A DNA stretch of 64,000 nucleotides from Aquanectria penicillioides (lineage: Eukaryota; Ascomycota; Sordariomycetes; Hypocreales; Nectriaceae), in NCBI GenBank assembly GCA_003415625.1, contig PYIU01000002.1, forward strand, positions 6,014,001-6,078,000, read 5' to 3'. Of the stretch, positions 1-11,946 are shown piece by piece. The translations under genes were made by a program, and so were the position numbers. Each line of letters opens with the position of its first letter. The stretch's first letter is position 1. The notes beneath the pieces are model-generated. The model was given only the letters and a program-made list of their open reading frames with translations, had not been told where the DNA came from and did not search any database.

Positions 1-3000
1 ATCTATAAATATTATTTATATTTTAGCTATACTATACTTAATATTATATCTATAAAATAATAAGCTATTACTTTACTCTATATTTACTTTACTATAATAA
101 AACTTTTATAAAGTAAAAGTATATTTAGCTTTAATAGATTTAATATAGCTTAATATAATATTAGCTTTAATATTTTTAGTATTTTTATTAGTATTTTTAA
201 TACTTTTAGTATTTTTAGTATATTTAATAAAATTATATAATTTAAGTACTTAAATTAATTTAAAATCTATTATTATATAGATTAAGGCATTTATTATATA
301 GCTAAATTAAAACTTAATACTAATAATGCTAATAGCTTTAATAGTACTAGCAATATTAAATAAAATATATAATTTAAATACTTAAGTGATTTTAAGATCT
401 ATTATAAAAAAGGTTAAAGATATTAATAACTATAAACCCTTACTTAATAATACTACTTTTATAGATTAAACTAAAGATAGTATAGAAAATAATTGCTTTA
501 GCTTAATTAAAATTAATATAATTTATATATATAACTATTAATTAAATGCTAAATATATATATTTAGCTTAAATATATTATTATAATCCTTATTATTAAAT
601 AGCTTAAATTAATTAGCTTAATTTAAGCCTTATAAAGGCTAAATTATATTTTTATTAGCAATTTTACTTATATTTATTTAATTATTAATAGCTTCTCTCT
701 ACCTTATATTTAGCTATTAGCTACTTATAGCTATAAATAATATTTAAAGCTTAAGATTTATAATTAATTAATTAATAGCTTTCTATAGAACTGCCTTTTA
801 TAGAGCCTTAATAATCTATTAGCTATTATTAATATTAATAAAGCTAATCTATAGGCTAAGATCTTTAATTAATCTATTATAGTACTATTGCTATAACTCT
901 TTAATAATAGATAGTAACTTTAAATCTTTAGGCAATTTATTAAAACCTTAAGATATTATAAAATATAATAAAATAATAATAATCTTATAATTAAAATATA
1001 ATTATTAAAAACTAATACCTTTATATATAGGTACCTTAATACTATAAAGATAGTTATTTATCTATTAGCTACTTAAAGCATCCTTAATAAATATACTTTA
1101 TATATAGTAATATAAATAAGTATAATAAATGCTAATATATATAATTGCTTTTATATATAATCTATTTAATATTAATATATATCTTTACTTTTATAGCTTT
1201 TTATATTAATTATATATATAAAAAGATATAATTTAACTATAATAAAAGGACTTTTAAAAGCCTTATACTACTATACTATAAAGTATTATAAGGTATCTTT
1301 AAATAAATAAATAAAAGCTATTAATATAGCTTTTAGCCTAACTTTAAATTAAATTTAAGCTCTATAAATATACTATAAATATAAATACTTAATATTATAT
1401 ATATTATAAATAAAAACTAATAAAATAAAATATTATAAATATAAATAAAATACTTTATTTAATATTAAATTATTAATTACTAAAAACTATTTATTACTTT
1501 AATTCTTTACCTTAAAAAAGATATTTACCTTAAGATATACTATTATATAATTATATAATTTAATATAAAGCTGCTATAAATATATTATACTACCTTTAAT
1601 GCATAAAGCCTTAATATATCTATTAACTTTAAATAGCCCTAAAAAATATAAAGGATATACTTTCTTAAATATTATTAACTTTAATTTTATTAACTATATT
1701 ATAACCTTTTTAAAAGCCTTTTATCCCCTATAATAATAAGGCCTATTTAATTATACTAAAGGCCTTAGCTTTAATATATTTATATAGTTTATTACTTAAA
1801 TATAGTAAATGCCTACTCTTTACTTTAAAAATAAAACTATTAGCTTAAAGGATTAAATGCTAAAACTATTAGTATTATTAAAATTATTTCTTTACTATAG
1901 CTTATAATTATATTTTATAAATACCTTTAAGCTATTAATAATTAAAAAAGAAATTTAATAATAACCTTTTTTAGCTTAATTTTAAACCTTTATAGCTAAA
2001 CTATAAAGGAAAAAGATTAAATAGAATAATAGTAAAATATAAATAGTAAAGTGCATTTATATAAATTAAAATAAAAAATTATAAATATTAATAGAGCTAA
2101 AAATAAAATTAAATAAATATATAACTATAAAATTATATTAATTTAGGTCTAAAAGCTTTTAATTTAATTATATACCTCCCCCCCTTCTATACTTCCCTTA
2201 AGTCTTTAATAATAATATAAAATATAGTATTTTAGCTAAAATAATTGCCTTTTAATTTAACTTTTTTATAATAAACTTTAATATAAGCTTTATTAAATTT
2301 ATTATTAGCTTAAGTTAAGACCTTTTACTAAAAGAAAAGCTTAATAATAAATTTTTTAATATTTAATTAAAATGCTATAGCTTTATTTAATTAGCTTTAT
2401 ATATTTAATTAAAATTACTAAAAAAAGAACTAAAGCTTAATTAATACCCTTTTTAAATCTTTATATTCCTTTTAATTATTATTAATCTATATTAATACTT
2501 TTATAAATTAATAATAAAGATAAAAGATATATACTTTAGATTAAGCACTATATACTATTATATTAATAAAATTATTAAATTACTTAACTATAATCTTATA
2601 GTAAATCTATTAATAAATAAAGAAAACTATATTTTTATTATTATATTAAGCAATTAGTTTTTATTAAATAGATCTACTATATTTACTATAAGTACTATTA
2701 ATAGCTCTATAATAATAGAAAAAATGCTAAAGAAAGTCTTTATTATTTACTTTAAAATAATAATAAAGTTTTTATTGCCTTTTAAATAAAAGGCTAAAGA
2801 ATTAAATAAATTAATTTTAATTATAGCTATAATATTAATTAACTTTATTAATATAGTAAATATAGCTCTATTAATAATATTAATAAATTTAATAGTAGTA
2901 CTATAATTACTATTAATACCTTTAGTATTTTTATTATTAGCTTTATTTATAAAAAGGCTATTATTAATAATATTAAAATAAATCCCTTTTAAAAGGCTAA

Positions 3001-3528
3001 AGTAATTAAACTTTATTATAATAAAAATATTAATTAAAAGCTTTTTTATAATGCTTAATTTAAATATAAATAAAATAGATTTAATATATATTTAATAATA
3101 TAATAATATTAAGCTATAAAAATAAAACTTTTTATTATTAAATAAAAACTTAAGGCATTATAGAATAAATAAATCTACTATTAAATTAAAATATATTACT
3201 TAAATTATATTAAATATTAATTATTATTATACTTTTTTATTCTTTTAATTACTTACTTTAGTTATTTAATTAATTAATTTAATCTCTTTCCTTTATTTAT
3301 TAATGCTTAATAATACTTCCTCTCTTTTATTATATATCCTACTTCTATTCTATCCTGCGCCTAACCCTTATTCCTTAAGGCTGCCCTAGCGTGAAGTCTG
3401 ACGCTTGCGTCTAGCAAGGCCATTACCCTATTTAGTTTAGAATTAGGATATAAGGTTTATTTCTTGCTTTTAAAGCTCAATTGAATAGTTATAGCTGCAC
3501 TAATAAATATAGCTCTAAGACTCTTAAT
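1..3528. repeat. RIP-degraded AT-rich block, no genes
   Basis: Almost pure A/T with scattered AGCTTTA, CCTT and TTAAAG words; I see essentially no CpG before about 3354, and CA/TG are scarce. No open reading frame of useful length exists on either strand. This is the composition expected of transposon sequence mutated by RIP in ascomycetes. An LTR abuts its right edge, so the block may be the decayed interior of an LTR retrotransposon whose other end lies outside the window (inference). The last part (about 3355-3528) has near-normal composition and may be older unique sequence or a less mutated tail. Function: none visible. Confidence 0.8.
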
Positions 3529-3786
3529 TGTTGAACTGAACTATTTGTATAATTGTATGTCCTTGTTTTCTTGTCCCTCCCAGCCTTGCTTTATCGCTCA
3601 GGCTCTAAAAGAGGGGTCGGGTTGCGCTAGACCTAATAGAGCTATGTTGTATTCACATGACCTTCATCCAATCATTCCGAGCTTCGTTTCTATGATCCAA
3701 AGTGCGTCCTGGTGTTTCCCCGTGTACAGGATACCTCGGGTTTAACACTAATGTTTCCCCGTGTGCACGATACCTCGGGTTTAACA
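3529..3786 (+). mobile_element. LTR copy bordering the AT-rich block
   Basis: Begins TGTTGAAC and ends TTTAACA. It matches, in inverted orientation and at high identity, the 220-bp LTR at 10880-11099. It carries an extra tandem copy of its last ~38 bp (units near 3710-3747 and 3748-3785, each with the GTTTCCCCGTGT and GATACCTCGGGTTTAAC words). No 5-bp target duplication is visible around it, which fits a terminal LTR of a degraded element reaching left into the AT block, not a solo LTR. Its right end is only 174 bp from the start codon of the U1A-like gene. Confidence 0.7.
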
Positions 3787-3960
3787 ACAGCTTGTATTGT
3801 GAAATCTAGCATGGCAGGCTTTTAAGTGCATAAGCCACATTTGCATATGCATATAGGCCCCATTATGTTAAAGAGCCCACCACAATCGTGAGCATCTCTA
3901 CCTTTTCATTTGATGTTTAGAAGTTGTCGTCTTCCACTGAATTGCAGACAGCTTATCAAA

Positions 3961-4804
3961 ATGACTGCGGGACCACCTATTTCCACGTGCGTGTCATTGC
4001 ACACCCGACGCGCAACGTGAGAACATTCGACTAACATCGTCTCTAGTGTTTACGTTCAGAATCTCGAGGAGCGTGTCAAACCCGAAACGCTCAACGATGC
4101 ACTGAGAACCATATTTTCCGAATTTGGCAATGTCGTGGACGTCGTTGCGAAAAAGAATCTGAAGGCCAAAGGCCAGGCATTCATTGTGTTTGACGATCCA
4201 GAAAGTGCTCTCAACGCTATCGAAGAAGTTCAAGGATTTGAACTTTTTGACAAACCCATGAGAGTGGCATTGGCGCGTAGCAAAAGCGACAAGACCGTTG
4301 CTCTGAATTGTAACGAGGAAGAATTCGAGATTCATAAGCGGCACAGACAGGCCGAGAAAGGTGATTGATCACATTCTGACCCTTGGTTCTCGCGTATTCT
4401 AACACCCGGCAGACAAACGGAAAGCCCTTGAAGCCGCGGAAGAGCAAAGGCACCTCGGCAAGAGAGGCTCCGGGCCTGCACCAGATAACCGGCCAACAAA
4501 GACGGCCCGGCCGTCTGGCTTAAAGTCGACTGGTGCTTCCACCTCTACCGTTGTTCCCGACGAGTACCTCCCACCCAATAAGATTCTTTTTGTGCAAAAT
4601 ATCCCGGACGATTACGATATCGACGCCCTTTCGGGTGTGTTTGGGCGCTTCGATGGATTCAAAGAGATAAGGCTAGTGCCAGGACGAAGAGGCATTGCTT
4701 TTGTGGAATATGAGGCCGATCAGGGTGCCATCACTGCGAAGGAGAATACAGCCGGAATGAGCTTGGGCGACAAGGCCATCAAGGTCACCTATCAACGACA
4801 ATAA
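3961..4804 (+). CDS. U1A/U2B''-like small nuclear ribonucleoprotein (two RRMs)
   Basis: Spliceosomal snRNP protein expected to bind the U1/U2 snRNA stem-loop in the nucleus. Three exons: 3961-3986, 4047-4360 and 4413-4804, giving 243 aa. Intron 1 (60 bp) has a CTAAC branch site at 4031; intron 2 is 52 bp. The first RRM starts VYVQNLEERVKPETL and includes AFIVFDD (RNP1-like); a basic KRKALEAAEEQ linker follows; the C-terminal RRM has ILFVQNIP (RNP2) and GIAFVEYE (RNP1) and ends KVTYQRQ, typical of this family. Fungi usually have one protein of this type, so U1A and U2B'' cannot be told apart here. The gene is convergent with VMA8 (203 bp apart), and its promoter is only 174 bp from an LTR. Confidence 0.88.
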
Positions 4805-5006
4805 GTCGATAGTATTAGAAACAATACAGAAAACAATGTGTCCACCTTGTGGTACTTGCGCTTCCTATCCCATAGCATCAACATTCATCAGTCTCGCTGT
4901 TTCTTGCTTGGTGTCAAGTCGTACGAGTGTTGGCGACTTGTGCTTTCACGCCCCAACTTGGATAACAGAGGTTCACTTGAGATAACTAATCCCAACCTTC
5001 AAGCTC

Positions 5007-6061
5007 TCAAAAAATAACGTCATCTTCATCCTCGGCGGCTAAGATATCGGCAGGGCCATTTTCTTCGCTCCGAGGATCGGCGCCGGCTGCAACAGCCTGC
5101 GCCTCTCGTTTCGCTTTCATTTCAGCATCGGCTGCTGCGTTGTCTCGCTGTTTCTTGTTCGCAACCTAATATCGGTTAGACTGCATTTAAATGCGCAATA
5201 CCTTCGAACACCGACCTTCTTCAACCTGTAGAATTCTTCACGATCTAACTCGTCCAATTCCGAGTTGATATATTTGATGGTATTCTCCGTCCGAGGAATG
5301 ATGACGTGTTCGATAGCATTAACTGTGTTCGGAATGAGTTATTGCAATCCCGTGGTTATGGGATACCTACCGCGGCGATTCACAACCTTGATTACTTCAT
5401 CGAGGATGACGAAAGCGGTCTGCAAGCTGGCTAGCTCCACCAATGCTTCCACTGCGCGGGCATAGGTCTCCCTGCATCGTTGAACTTGCTGACCTCCCTT
5501 CCCCAAGCCAGTCAGTCCGAAATCGTTGTTGCCCTCAGTGAGATAGCTCTCAAAAGCGGGAAGCAGAACACCAGAGACGTTGTCCTGTTTTGTACGGATT
5601 CGAAAACGAGCAGATTTGGCCGACTCCTGAACTTGATATCCAATATCGCCTCCTACAGCATAAGTAACTTCGGCTAAGGAGAAGGCAGCGATTTGCATCA
5701 CGCGACCCATCTTCCGCTTGGCTTCGTCAATTCGTCGGGTAATTTCTGTTGTCGAGCATGATTAGCATAGAAGCTCGTCTCCGCGTGGTTTATCGGGGGA
5801 AACGGACCTCTGAATCGCCTATGTGGAATAACGCATCAGCTTCAGAACACAGCAGTTAGTTGAAGGACACTTACTTGGTTAAAGCTTCGCTCTTTCTTTT
5901 CAGCAAACTGTGGCCAGTCTCAGCCCCCTTGAGCTTTGCCTTCATCAGACCCAGCGACTGCCGAGTGGGGAAGACAGCTTCGCGATCCTACGTCTGTGGT
6001 TAGTTAGTTGTCTCTTGCAAGAGATTGAAGGAGAAAGGGATAATACAGCGGCCCCCGACAT
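5007..6061 (-). CDS. VMA8: V-type H+-ATPase subunit D
   Basis: Central rotor stalk subunit of the vacuolar proton pump V1 sector. Six exons on the minus strand: 6061-6047, 5987-5875, 5818-5808, 5745-5371, 5322-5216 and 5165-5007, giving 259 aa, with every junction in phase. Diagnostic stretches are FPTRQSLGLMKAKLKGAE near the N-terminus, KRKMGRVMQIAAFSLAEVTY and VIIPRTENTIKYINSELDE, all conserved in subunit D. The C-terminal tail is acidic (LAAEDEDDVIF). Two exons are tiny: a 15-nt first exon (MSGAA) and an 11-nt internal microexon that supplies part of KRFRE. It is divergent from SYF1, with 547 bp between start codons that could act as a shared promoter. Confidence 0.93.
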
Positions 6062-6608
6062 GATGACGGTTGGAGGACAAATTAAATGTGAAGCACACGT
6101 AGACTGAAAATTTGAGGGGACAGGAGGATGGGATAGCTGTCAGGCTTGCCCGCCTACAGTGTCGTCACACAGGCAATGGGCGCTGCATAGCTATGTGGTA
6201 GATATTGCTATAAAGGGGTGGGCACCACACTACCACACTCAGCTAGTGTTGGCCAAGTGAAGTGGAGCTGTCTGTGGGACCATCTATCTTGGCCGTCTGT
6301 TGTCGTGGCGCGAAGCAAATTGGATGGAAAAATACAACTTCCGGCTAAACCTCTGAATAGCAGCTTACCTGCCAGCGTGCTCGTGAATCCAACCACCCAA
6401 CTACGACGACAACTACGGGGATCGGAAACCGTGAGACACACGACGGCGGTGGACGGCGACGCTATCGCCAGTGACCTGAAGGACGCCTGTTCGCGTCTCG
6501 CCAAATTCACGACGATGCACTACACGGCTTGACGTTGAACCTGTGCTGCCGCTCCCTCGCCGGAGGTGTTTGCCGAAACTTCCCTCCGTTTGATTTACTA
6601 GGAACACC

Positions 6609-9193
6609 ATGGCGCCTATCGCACTCTCACTGAATGGTGGCCACCGACAGCCTCAGGTCCATCTGGTTGTATGTCTCTTGGTACATTGTCTGGTTCCGTG
6701 TTCAATATGTGCTAACCTGGTCCTTTTCTTAGTCCAACGAAGACTCGGTTTACGAGCAAGATATTCTCCGCGAGCCTGGAAGTATCAAACCATGGTTGAC
6801 GTACATCGAATTCAAGACCCGTCACGGTACCATCGTTGAGCAAGCCTTCGTAATGGAGAGAGCCTGTGCTCAGCTGCCTCGATCCTACAAGTTGTGGAAG
6901 ATGGTTCGCTTTTTCATTCATTTGGCTTTTATGTCATATCTAACACACACTGCAGTACCTCTTGTTCCGAGTGAAGCATGTGACCAAACTGAACCCTGCG
7001 GCATACGCCACCCAATACCGCAAGGTTAATGCCCTCTTCGAACGAGCCCTGATTCTTTTGAATAAGATGCCCCGAATATGGGAACTGTACCTCAAGTTTC
7101 TTACACAACAACCTCTAGTTACTTTCACTCGCCGGAGTTTTGATCGAGCTCTGAGGGGCCTTCCTATCACTCAGCACAACCGAATATGGGCTGTATACAG
7201 GCCTTTTGCTAACTCAGCCGCTGGCGAGACAGCTGTTAAGATTTGGAGACGATATATGCAAGTTCACCCGGAAGACACTGAAGATTTTATTGAGCTTCTT
7301 ACCCAAACGGGGCACTACACCGAAGCCGTATATAAATTCATTGACATTCTCAACGACACTCGCTTTGTCAGCAAGCATGGTAAAGGTCACTTTGAACTCT
7401 GGAGCGAGATGGTCGACTTGCTAGTTGACCATGCAGCTGAGATTGAGACTGACTACGAGACGGGCATCGACGCCAATAGCATTATCAGAAGCGGTATTAC
7501 TCGGTTCGCTGACCAGAGAGGAAAGCTTTGGGTTGGACTCGCTACGTACTGGATCCGCAGAGGGAGCTTTGAACGCGCTCGAGACGTTTTCGAGGAGGGA
7601 ATCACCACAGTCATGACCGTTCGTGACTTTACTTTGATATTTGAGTCATATACCGAATTCGAAGAATCAATAATCGGTGCCCTTATGGAAGTCGCGTCTT
7701 CTCGCGCTGAAAAGGGACTGGAGGATGAAGACGCCGATTTTGAACTTGACATAAGAATGATGCGATTCGAACAACTCATGGACCGACGACCATTCCTCCT
7801 CAACGATGTTCTCCTCCGGCAAAACCCAAACAGTGTTCCTGAGTGGGAGAAGCGGGTGGCTCTCTGGGGCTCCAACAAACGAGAGGTGGCCCAGACTTAC
7901 ACGAATGCCATTGCTGCTATCCAGCCCAAACGTGCTGTTGGCGCATTCCACCAACTCTGGGCCAGTTATGCCAAATTTTATGAGCGTGGATGTGATCTGC
8001 GGAATGCTCGGATTATTATGGAGAAGGCCGTCAAGGTACCCTTCAAGTCTGTGGCAGAATTGGCAGATATGTGGATTGAGTGGGCGGAAATGGAGCTTCG
8101 CAATGAAAATTTTGACGATGCCGTTCGAATCATGGCAAAGGCTGTGCAAGCTCCTAAGCGATCGACAGTTGATTACTTTGATGAGACGCTCTCCCCACAG
8201 CAGAGAGTACACAAAAGCTGGAAATTATGGAGCTTTTATGTTGATCTTGTCGAAAGTGTCTCGACACTGGAGGAGACGAAAAAAGTTTATGAACGCATTT
8301 TTGAGTTACGTATCGCAACTCCTCAAACAGTGGTTAATTATGCCAACCTCCTGGAGGAGCACAGGTACTATGAGGAGTCGTTCAAAATTTATGAACGGGG
8401 TCTCGATCTCTTCAGCTATCCTGTCGCCTTCGAATTGTGGAACCTGTATCTCACGAAGGCCGTCGACCGAAAGATTGGCATCGAGCGATTGCGCGATCTC
8501 TTTGAACAGGCCGTCGAGGACTGTCCTCCCAAGTTTGCGAAGACCATTTATCTTATGTATGGAAACCTTGAAGAAGAACGTGGCCTAGCACGACATGCAA
8601 TGCGGATCTATGAGCGAGCCACTCGGGCAGTCGCAGATGAGGATCGTGCAGACATGTTCAACTTCTACATCACCAAATCAGCTTCTAACTTTGGCTTACC
8701 CTCTACCCGGCCGATCTATGAGAGAGCAATTGCGGCACTCCCAGATAATGAGGCCAAGGATATGTGTCTCAAGTTTGCAGACATGGAGAAGCGGCTTGGC
8801 GAGATTGACCGTGCGCGTGCTATCTACGGACATGCGTCACAGTTTTGTGATCCCCGGACCAGCCCCGAATTTTGGACCAAATGGGAACAGTTCGAGGTCC
8901 AGCATGGCAATGAAGACACCTTCAAGGAGATGCTGCGGATCAAGCGGAGTGTTCAAGCTCAATACAATACCGACGTCAACTTCATAGCTTCGCAAGCTCT
9001 GGCTCGCAGTCAACGCCGCCCTGGCATTGACGATGCTGAAGTCACTGATGCTATGGCAGCACTGGAAAAACAATCACGGGCCCCACAGGGGTTTGTCGCG
9101 GCAACCACTGAGTCCAAAGGAAGAGCTACGGCTTCTAGTGTTGTCGCCATGCCGAACCCAGATGCGATTGATATTGATGGTCTTGATGATTAA
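6609..9193 (+). CDS. SYF1: Pre-mRNA-splicing factor SYF1 (HAT-repeat protein)
   Basis: Scaffold of the Prp19-associated (NTC) spliceosomal complex in the nucleus. Three exons, 6609-6668, 6733-6903 and 6956-9193, give 822 aa, the usual length. The first donor is taken as GTATGT (after HLV) because it fits the consensus better than an upstream GTCCAT. The N-terminus SNEDSVYEQDILREPGSIKP leads into serial half-a-TPR repeats with recurring W..Y..FE and ARxIYERA patterns (e.g. RAIYGHASQF, MRIYERATRAV). The C-terminus is acidic (IDIDGLDD). The third exon is uninterrupted for 2.2 kb. It converges on the small polyQ gene (122 bp apart). Confidence 0.93.
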
Positions 9194-9315
9194 TACCGTG
9201 CACACTGGAGATGGGTTGGTTGGGTATGTTAGGTTTAAATTGGTAGTACCTGATATTTTTCATTTGTCAATATTCGTGCCCTTCGACCAGATTTGTGCAA
9301 CGACCGCATCACGCC

Positions 9316-9601
9316 TCATTTTCCTCCATTCATTTCGGCAATTTTAGCATGGTATTTCTCTTGATAGTTCCTGTCGATATGGCCATCTCTTGAGTTTGGA
9401 GTAGCATAAATGGAGCCCTTGCGTTTCTGGAAGCGGCTTGGAGGAACCTTAGCAGCGTCTGCCCCCGAAGTCAGCATTCGATGAAATGGATAAGGCGAGA
9501 CAATGAAACTAACCCCACTCATCACTCAACCTGCGGTCTTGCTTGGTGTTGCCAGTGACTGGGGACTCATTCATGGTCATTGGAACAGGCTCTTCGACAC
9601 T

Positions 9602-9636
<35 letters not shown>

Positions 9637-9655
9637 GGTTGATGGGATGTTCCAT
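9316..9655 (-). CDS. Small polyglutamine protein with conserved-looking C-terminal half, function unknown
   Basis: Two exons, 9655-9514 and 9458-9316, give 94 aa; the 55-bp intron carries GTTAGT and a CAG acceptor and joins in phase (GAC across the junction). The N-terminus MEHPIN is followed by 12 consecutive CAA-coded glutamines, then a Ser/Thr/Pro linker with DRRLSDEW. The second exon is compact and charged: KVPPSRFQKRKGSIYATP, then SRDGHIDRNYQEKY. I do not recognise a named family. Splicing in phase and the lysine/arginine-rich block argue that it is a real gene. The CAA tract is a trinucleotide microsatellite and is likely to vary in length between strains. Confidence 0.6.
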
Positions 9656-10861
9656 GATTAGGAGGGCAACAGGTTCAGTTAGATATGGAGCCGGGGATAC
9701 GATCCAGGACAGTATTTTTAATGCCGATGATGGGAAGCCGAGTGAGTGGATGCTTCAGTCAATAGGTATTGGCAAGGTATCCGGTGTGTTAAATACATGG
9801 GTTGAGTCAAGGTCCCAGTCTAGAGCGACAACGCTCAGAGATTACCCCGCAAACCTTGGTCATCGGCCTAGACTTTAAATTGATGCTGAGGGGGGTGGCT
9901 AAGTTACCGCACGTATGTGTTTCCCAGTCAAGAGGGTGGTCGACTGGATTGCTGGATATGTAGCTATGTACCGGTAGTCTCACGAGCATTGCTTGATGTG
10001 CTAGCGGCGTGGAAAGTCTGGATCGTCGAGGCAATTGACGTCATGGTGATGATCACGGTGGAACAGCAGCACACCTCTATTGGAGGATCGGCCGCCGTAG
10101 TTGCCTTTCCTCCATCCTGGATGGAGAGACTTGCCTTTCATTGACAAGGTTGTTCCTAGATTAACTGCCTGAGAATCTGGAACACGAGATGGAGAATGTA
10201 ATGATGCCTTTGATCATATCTCAGTGACTTTTCTAAAGAGCCAAGGCAGGAAAAAGACTACATCCCCATACCCCAATGCTTTTTGCTTGGTGTGTGGTTA
10301 TTGCATTTCCCCAAGGAAATGTACAGGCGATTAGCTTGGTGACATGTGAGGGTATGGGCACACTACTATGGATGTACAAAACAATGCCACCATTTCGCTG
10401 CGGAAGAGATAACGACCTAAATGTAACGAGTGAGTGACCCTTTGGCCGTCACCTTTCCATGACGTGGGAGAAAAGAATGCTACTACAACGGTGGGTGGTA
10501 GCGTACTTGCGTTAGCCCAGACCTGATGGTTGGAACGCCATGGAGTTGACCAGAGAATAGTTCATGGATACCTCGGAAGCAATGTGCTTGCTCGTTGCCA
10601 GTCAACGCATCGGTGCAAGGTAACGCCCGCACCTTGCCACTGAGGCTTGCGATGCTAGGTTGACCACATACTTACATTAGATTGTAACCTGGAATTTCAA
10701 GCCTGGGAGATTGATTGGATATTGAGCTTGACGGGGGGGATATTGTTTGGCGCCAGGTCAACTCGCACGGCCCCTGTGGCAATGGTGTGGCAATGGCAGT
10801 GTTTTGTGATGTGGTTATTTGTCTGAGCTGAAGCTAACAAGGACCCACCACTGGGCTGGTA
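9656..10861. other. Gene-free spacer
   Basis: About 1.2 kb between the polyQ gene and the nested repeat. Composition is normal. I see no convincing spliced gene, RNA gene or repeat; the open frames on either strand are short and without recognisable motifs. The proximal part presumably holds the polyQ gene promoter. Confidence 0.5.
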
Positions 10862-10879
10862 CGGAAGGCCATAGGGATC

Positions 10880-11099
10880 TGTTAAACCCGAGGTATCGTG
10901 CACACGGGGAAACATCAGTACGCACTTCGGATCATGGAAACGAAGCTCGAAATGATTGGATGAAAGTCATGTGAATACACCGTAGCTCTGTTAGGTCTAG
11001 CGCAGCCCGACCCCTCTTTTAGAGCCTGAGCAATGAAGCAAGGCTGAAGAAGAAGAACGAGGAGAATACACACAATTACACGACTGGTACGGTTCAACA
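10880..11099 (-). mobile_element. Solo LTR, 220 bp, with perfect 5-bp target duplication
   Basis: Starts TGTTAAACCCGAGG and ends GGTTCAACA, flanked on both sides by GGATC (10875-10879 and 11100-11104). The duplicated GGATC is part of the left TIR of the surrounding DNA element, and removing the LTR restores a TIR that matches the right-hand one. So the LTR retrotransposon inserted after the DNA element and was later reduced to a solo LTR. It is an inverted relative of 3529-3786. Strand is arbitrary: both ends read TGTT/AACA, and minus is chosen so that the 3529 copy is plus. Confidence 0.85.
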
Positions 11100-11283
11100 G
11101 GATCAGTGTCCCAAAATTCAATTTTAGCTTGGGGCACCCCTCCCGTACTGCCCCGTTTGAAGCTATATTTTCAGTTGCATATTATTAGTCAGCAGATATA
11201 TAACTAATATATAGTTATATATATATGCATTAGTTATATGCATACTCTATACATGCAAATTCATTAGCTTAAGCACATTAAAA

Positions 11284-11440
11284 CTATTAAATTGGAGGCA
11301 TATTAGAATACTAGGGCTTTAGGGAGTTATATAAGAAATAAGGGGTTGTTAGGACTAACTTAAAGAAGGCTCGCTAAGCCTCTAGCCGGCTAGTCTATAT
11401 TAAGAAGAAATAAAAAGATAGACCTTTTTAACCTTAAGGG
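11284..11440 (+). repeat. Left arm of long inner inverted repeat
   Basis: From CTATTAAATTGGAGGCA to about AACCTTAAGGGG this arm is the inverted counterpart of 12136-12293. Differences are mostly G-to-A or C-to-T in this left arm (for example ATATT for ATGTT and TATATAAG for TACGTAAG). It may be the ~160-bp TIR of a second, nested element. Target duplication is not clear. Confidence 0.7.
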
Positions 11441-11659
11441 GCAGGAGCTAAAGTAAATATATAAGGGTTGTATAATACTAGAAACCTATAAATAGGTCCC
11501 TAACCTTTAGCTAGAGCTTATCTATAGTCTATCTATAATTATGCCTATTTAATTATAGTATAGCATTAAGGACTAAAGCTCTTTAAGCTTTAGTTTTATT
11601 ATTAAAAGATTAATACTTTATTGGCCTATTTAACTGTATTTATTATATAACTTTATTAT

Positions 11660-11846
11660 AGATTAGTTAATTAAGGTAATATAAAATAGATCTTTAGGTA
11701 ATTTATATATTATATATAAGCTTTAATTTATTAAGTATTAATCTATTGCTTAATAATATATCTATTATTTAAAGTATAATAGGATAGCAGTATAGCTATA
11801 CTTAAGAGCCTTACTATCTATTAAAATAATTTATCTATCTTTTTAT
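11660..11846 (+). repeat. RIP-mutated copy of a direct duplicate (partner 11947-12133)
   Basis: Aligns without gaps to 11947-12133 at a constant offset of 287 bases. Nearly every difference is G-to-A or C-to-T in this copy (for example GATTAGTTAATTAAGG against GGTTGGCTGATTAAGG). Transversions are few. This is the pattern expected of RIP acting on one copy more strongly than the other. Confidence 0.8.
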
Positions 11847-11946
11847 AAAATAAATATAATATATATATAGGTTTAAGGTTATTAAATAGTTATATAAGCT
11901 ATCTAATAATTATATATCTATTCACTCTAGCTCCTGCCCCTTATAA

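Noticed and set aside
7806..8588. 260-codon open frame inside SYF1
   Set aside because: Shadow of the SYF1 reading frame; no domain of its own.
9543..9878. Open frame with a poly-Cys run
   Set aside because: Antisense of the CAA/polyQ tract of the small gene on the other strand.
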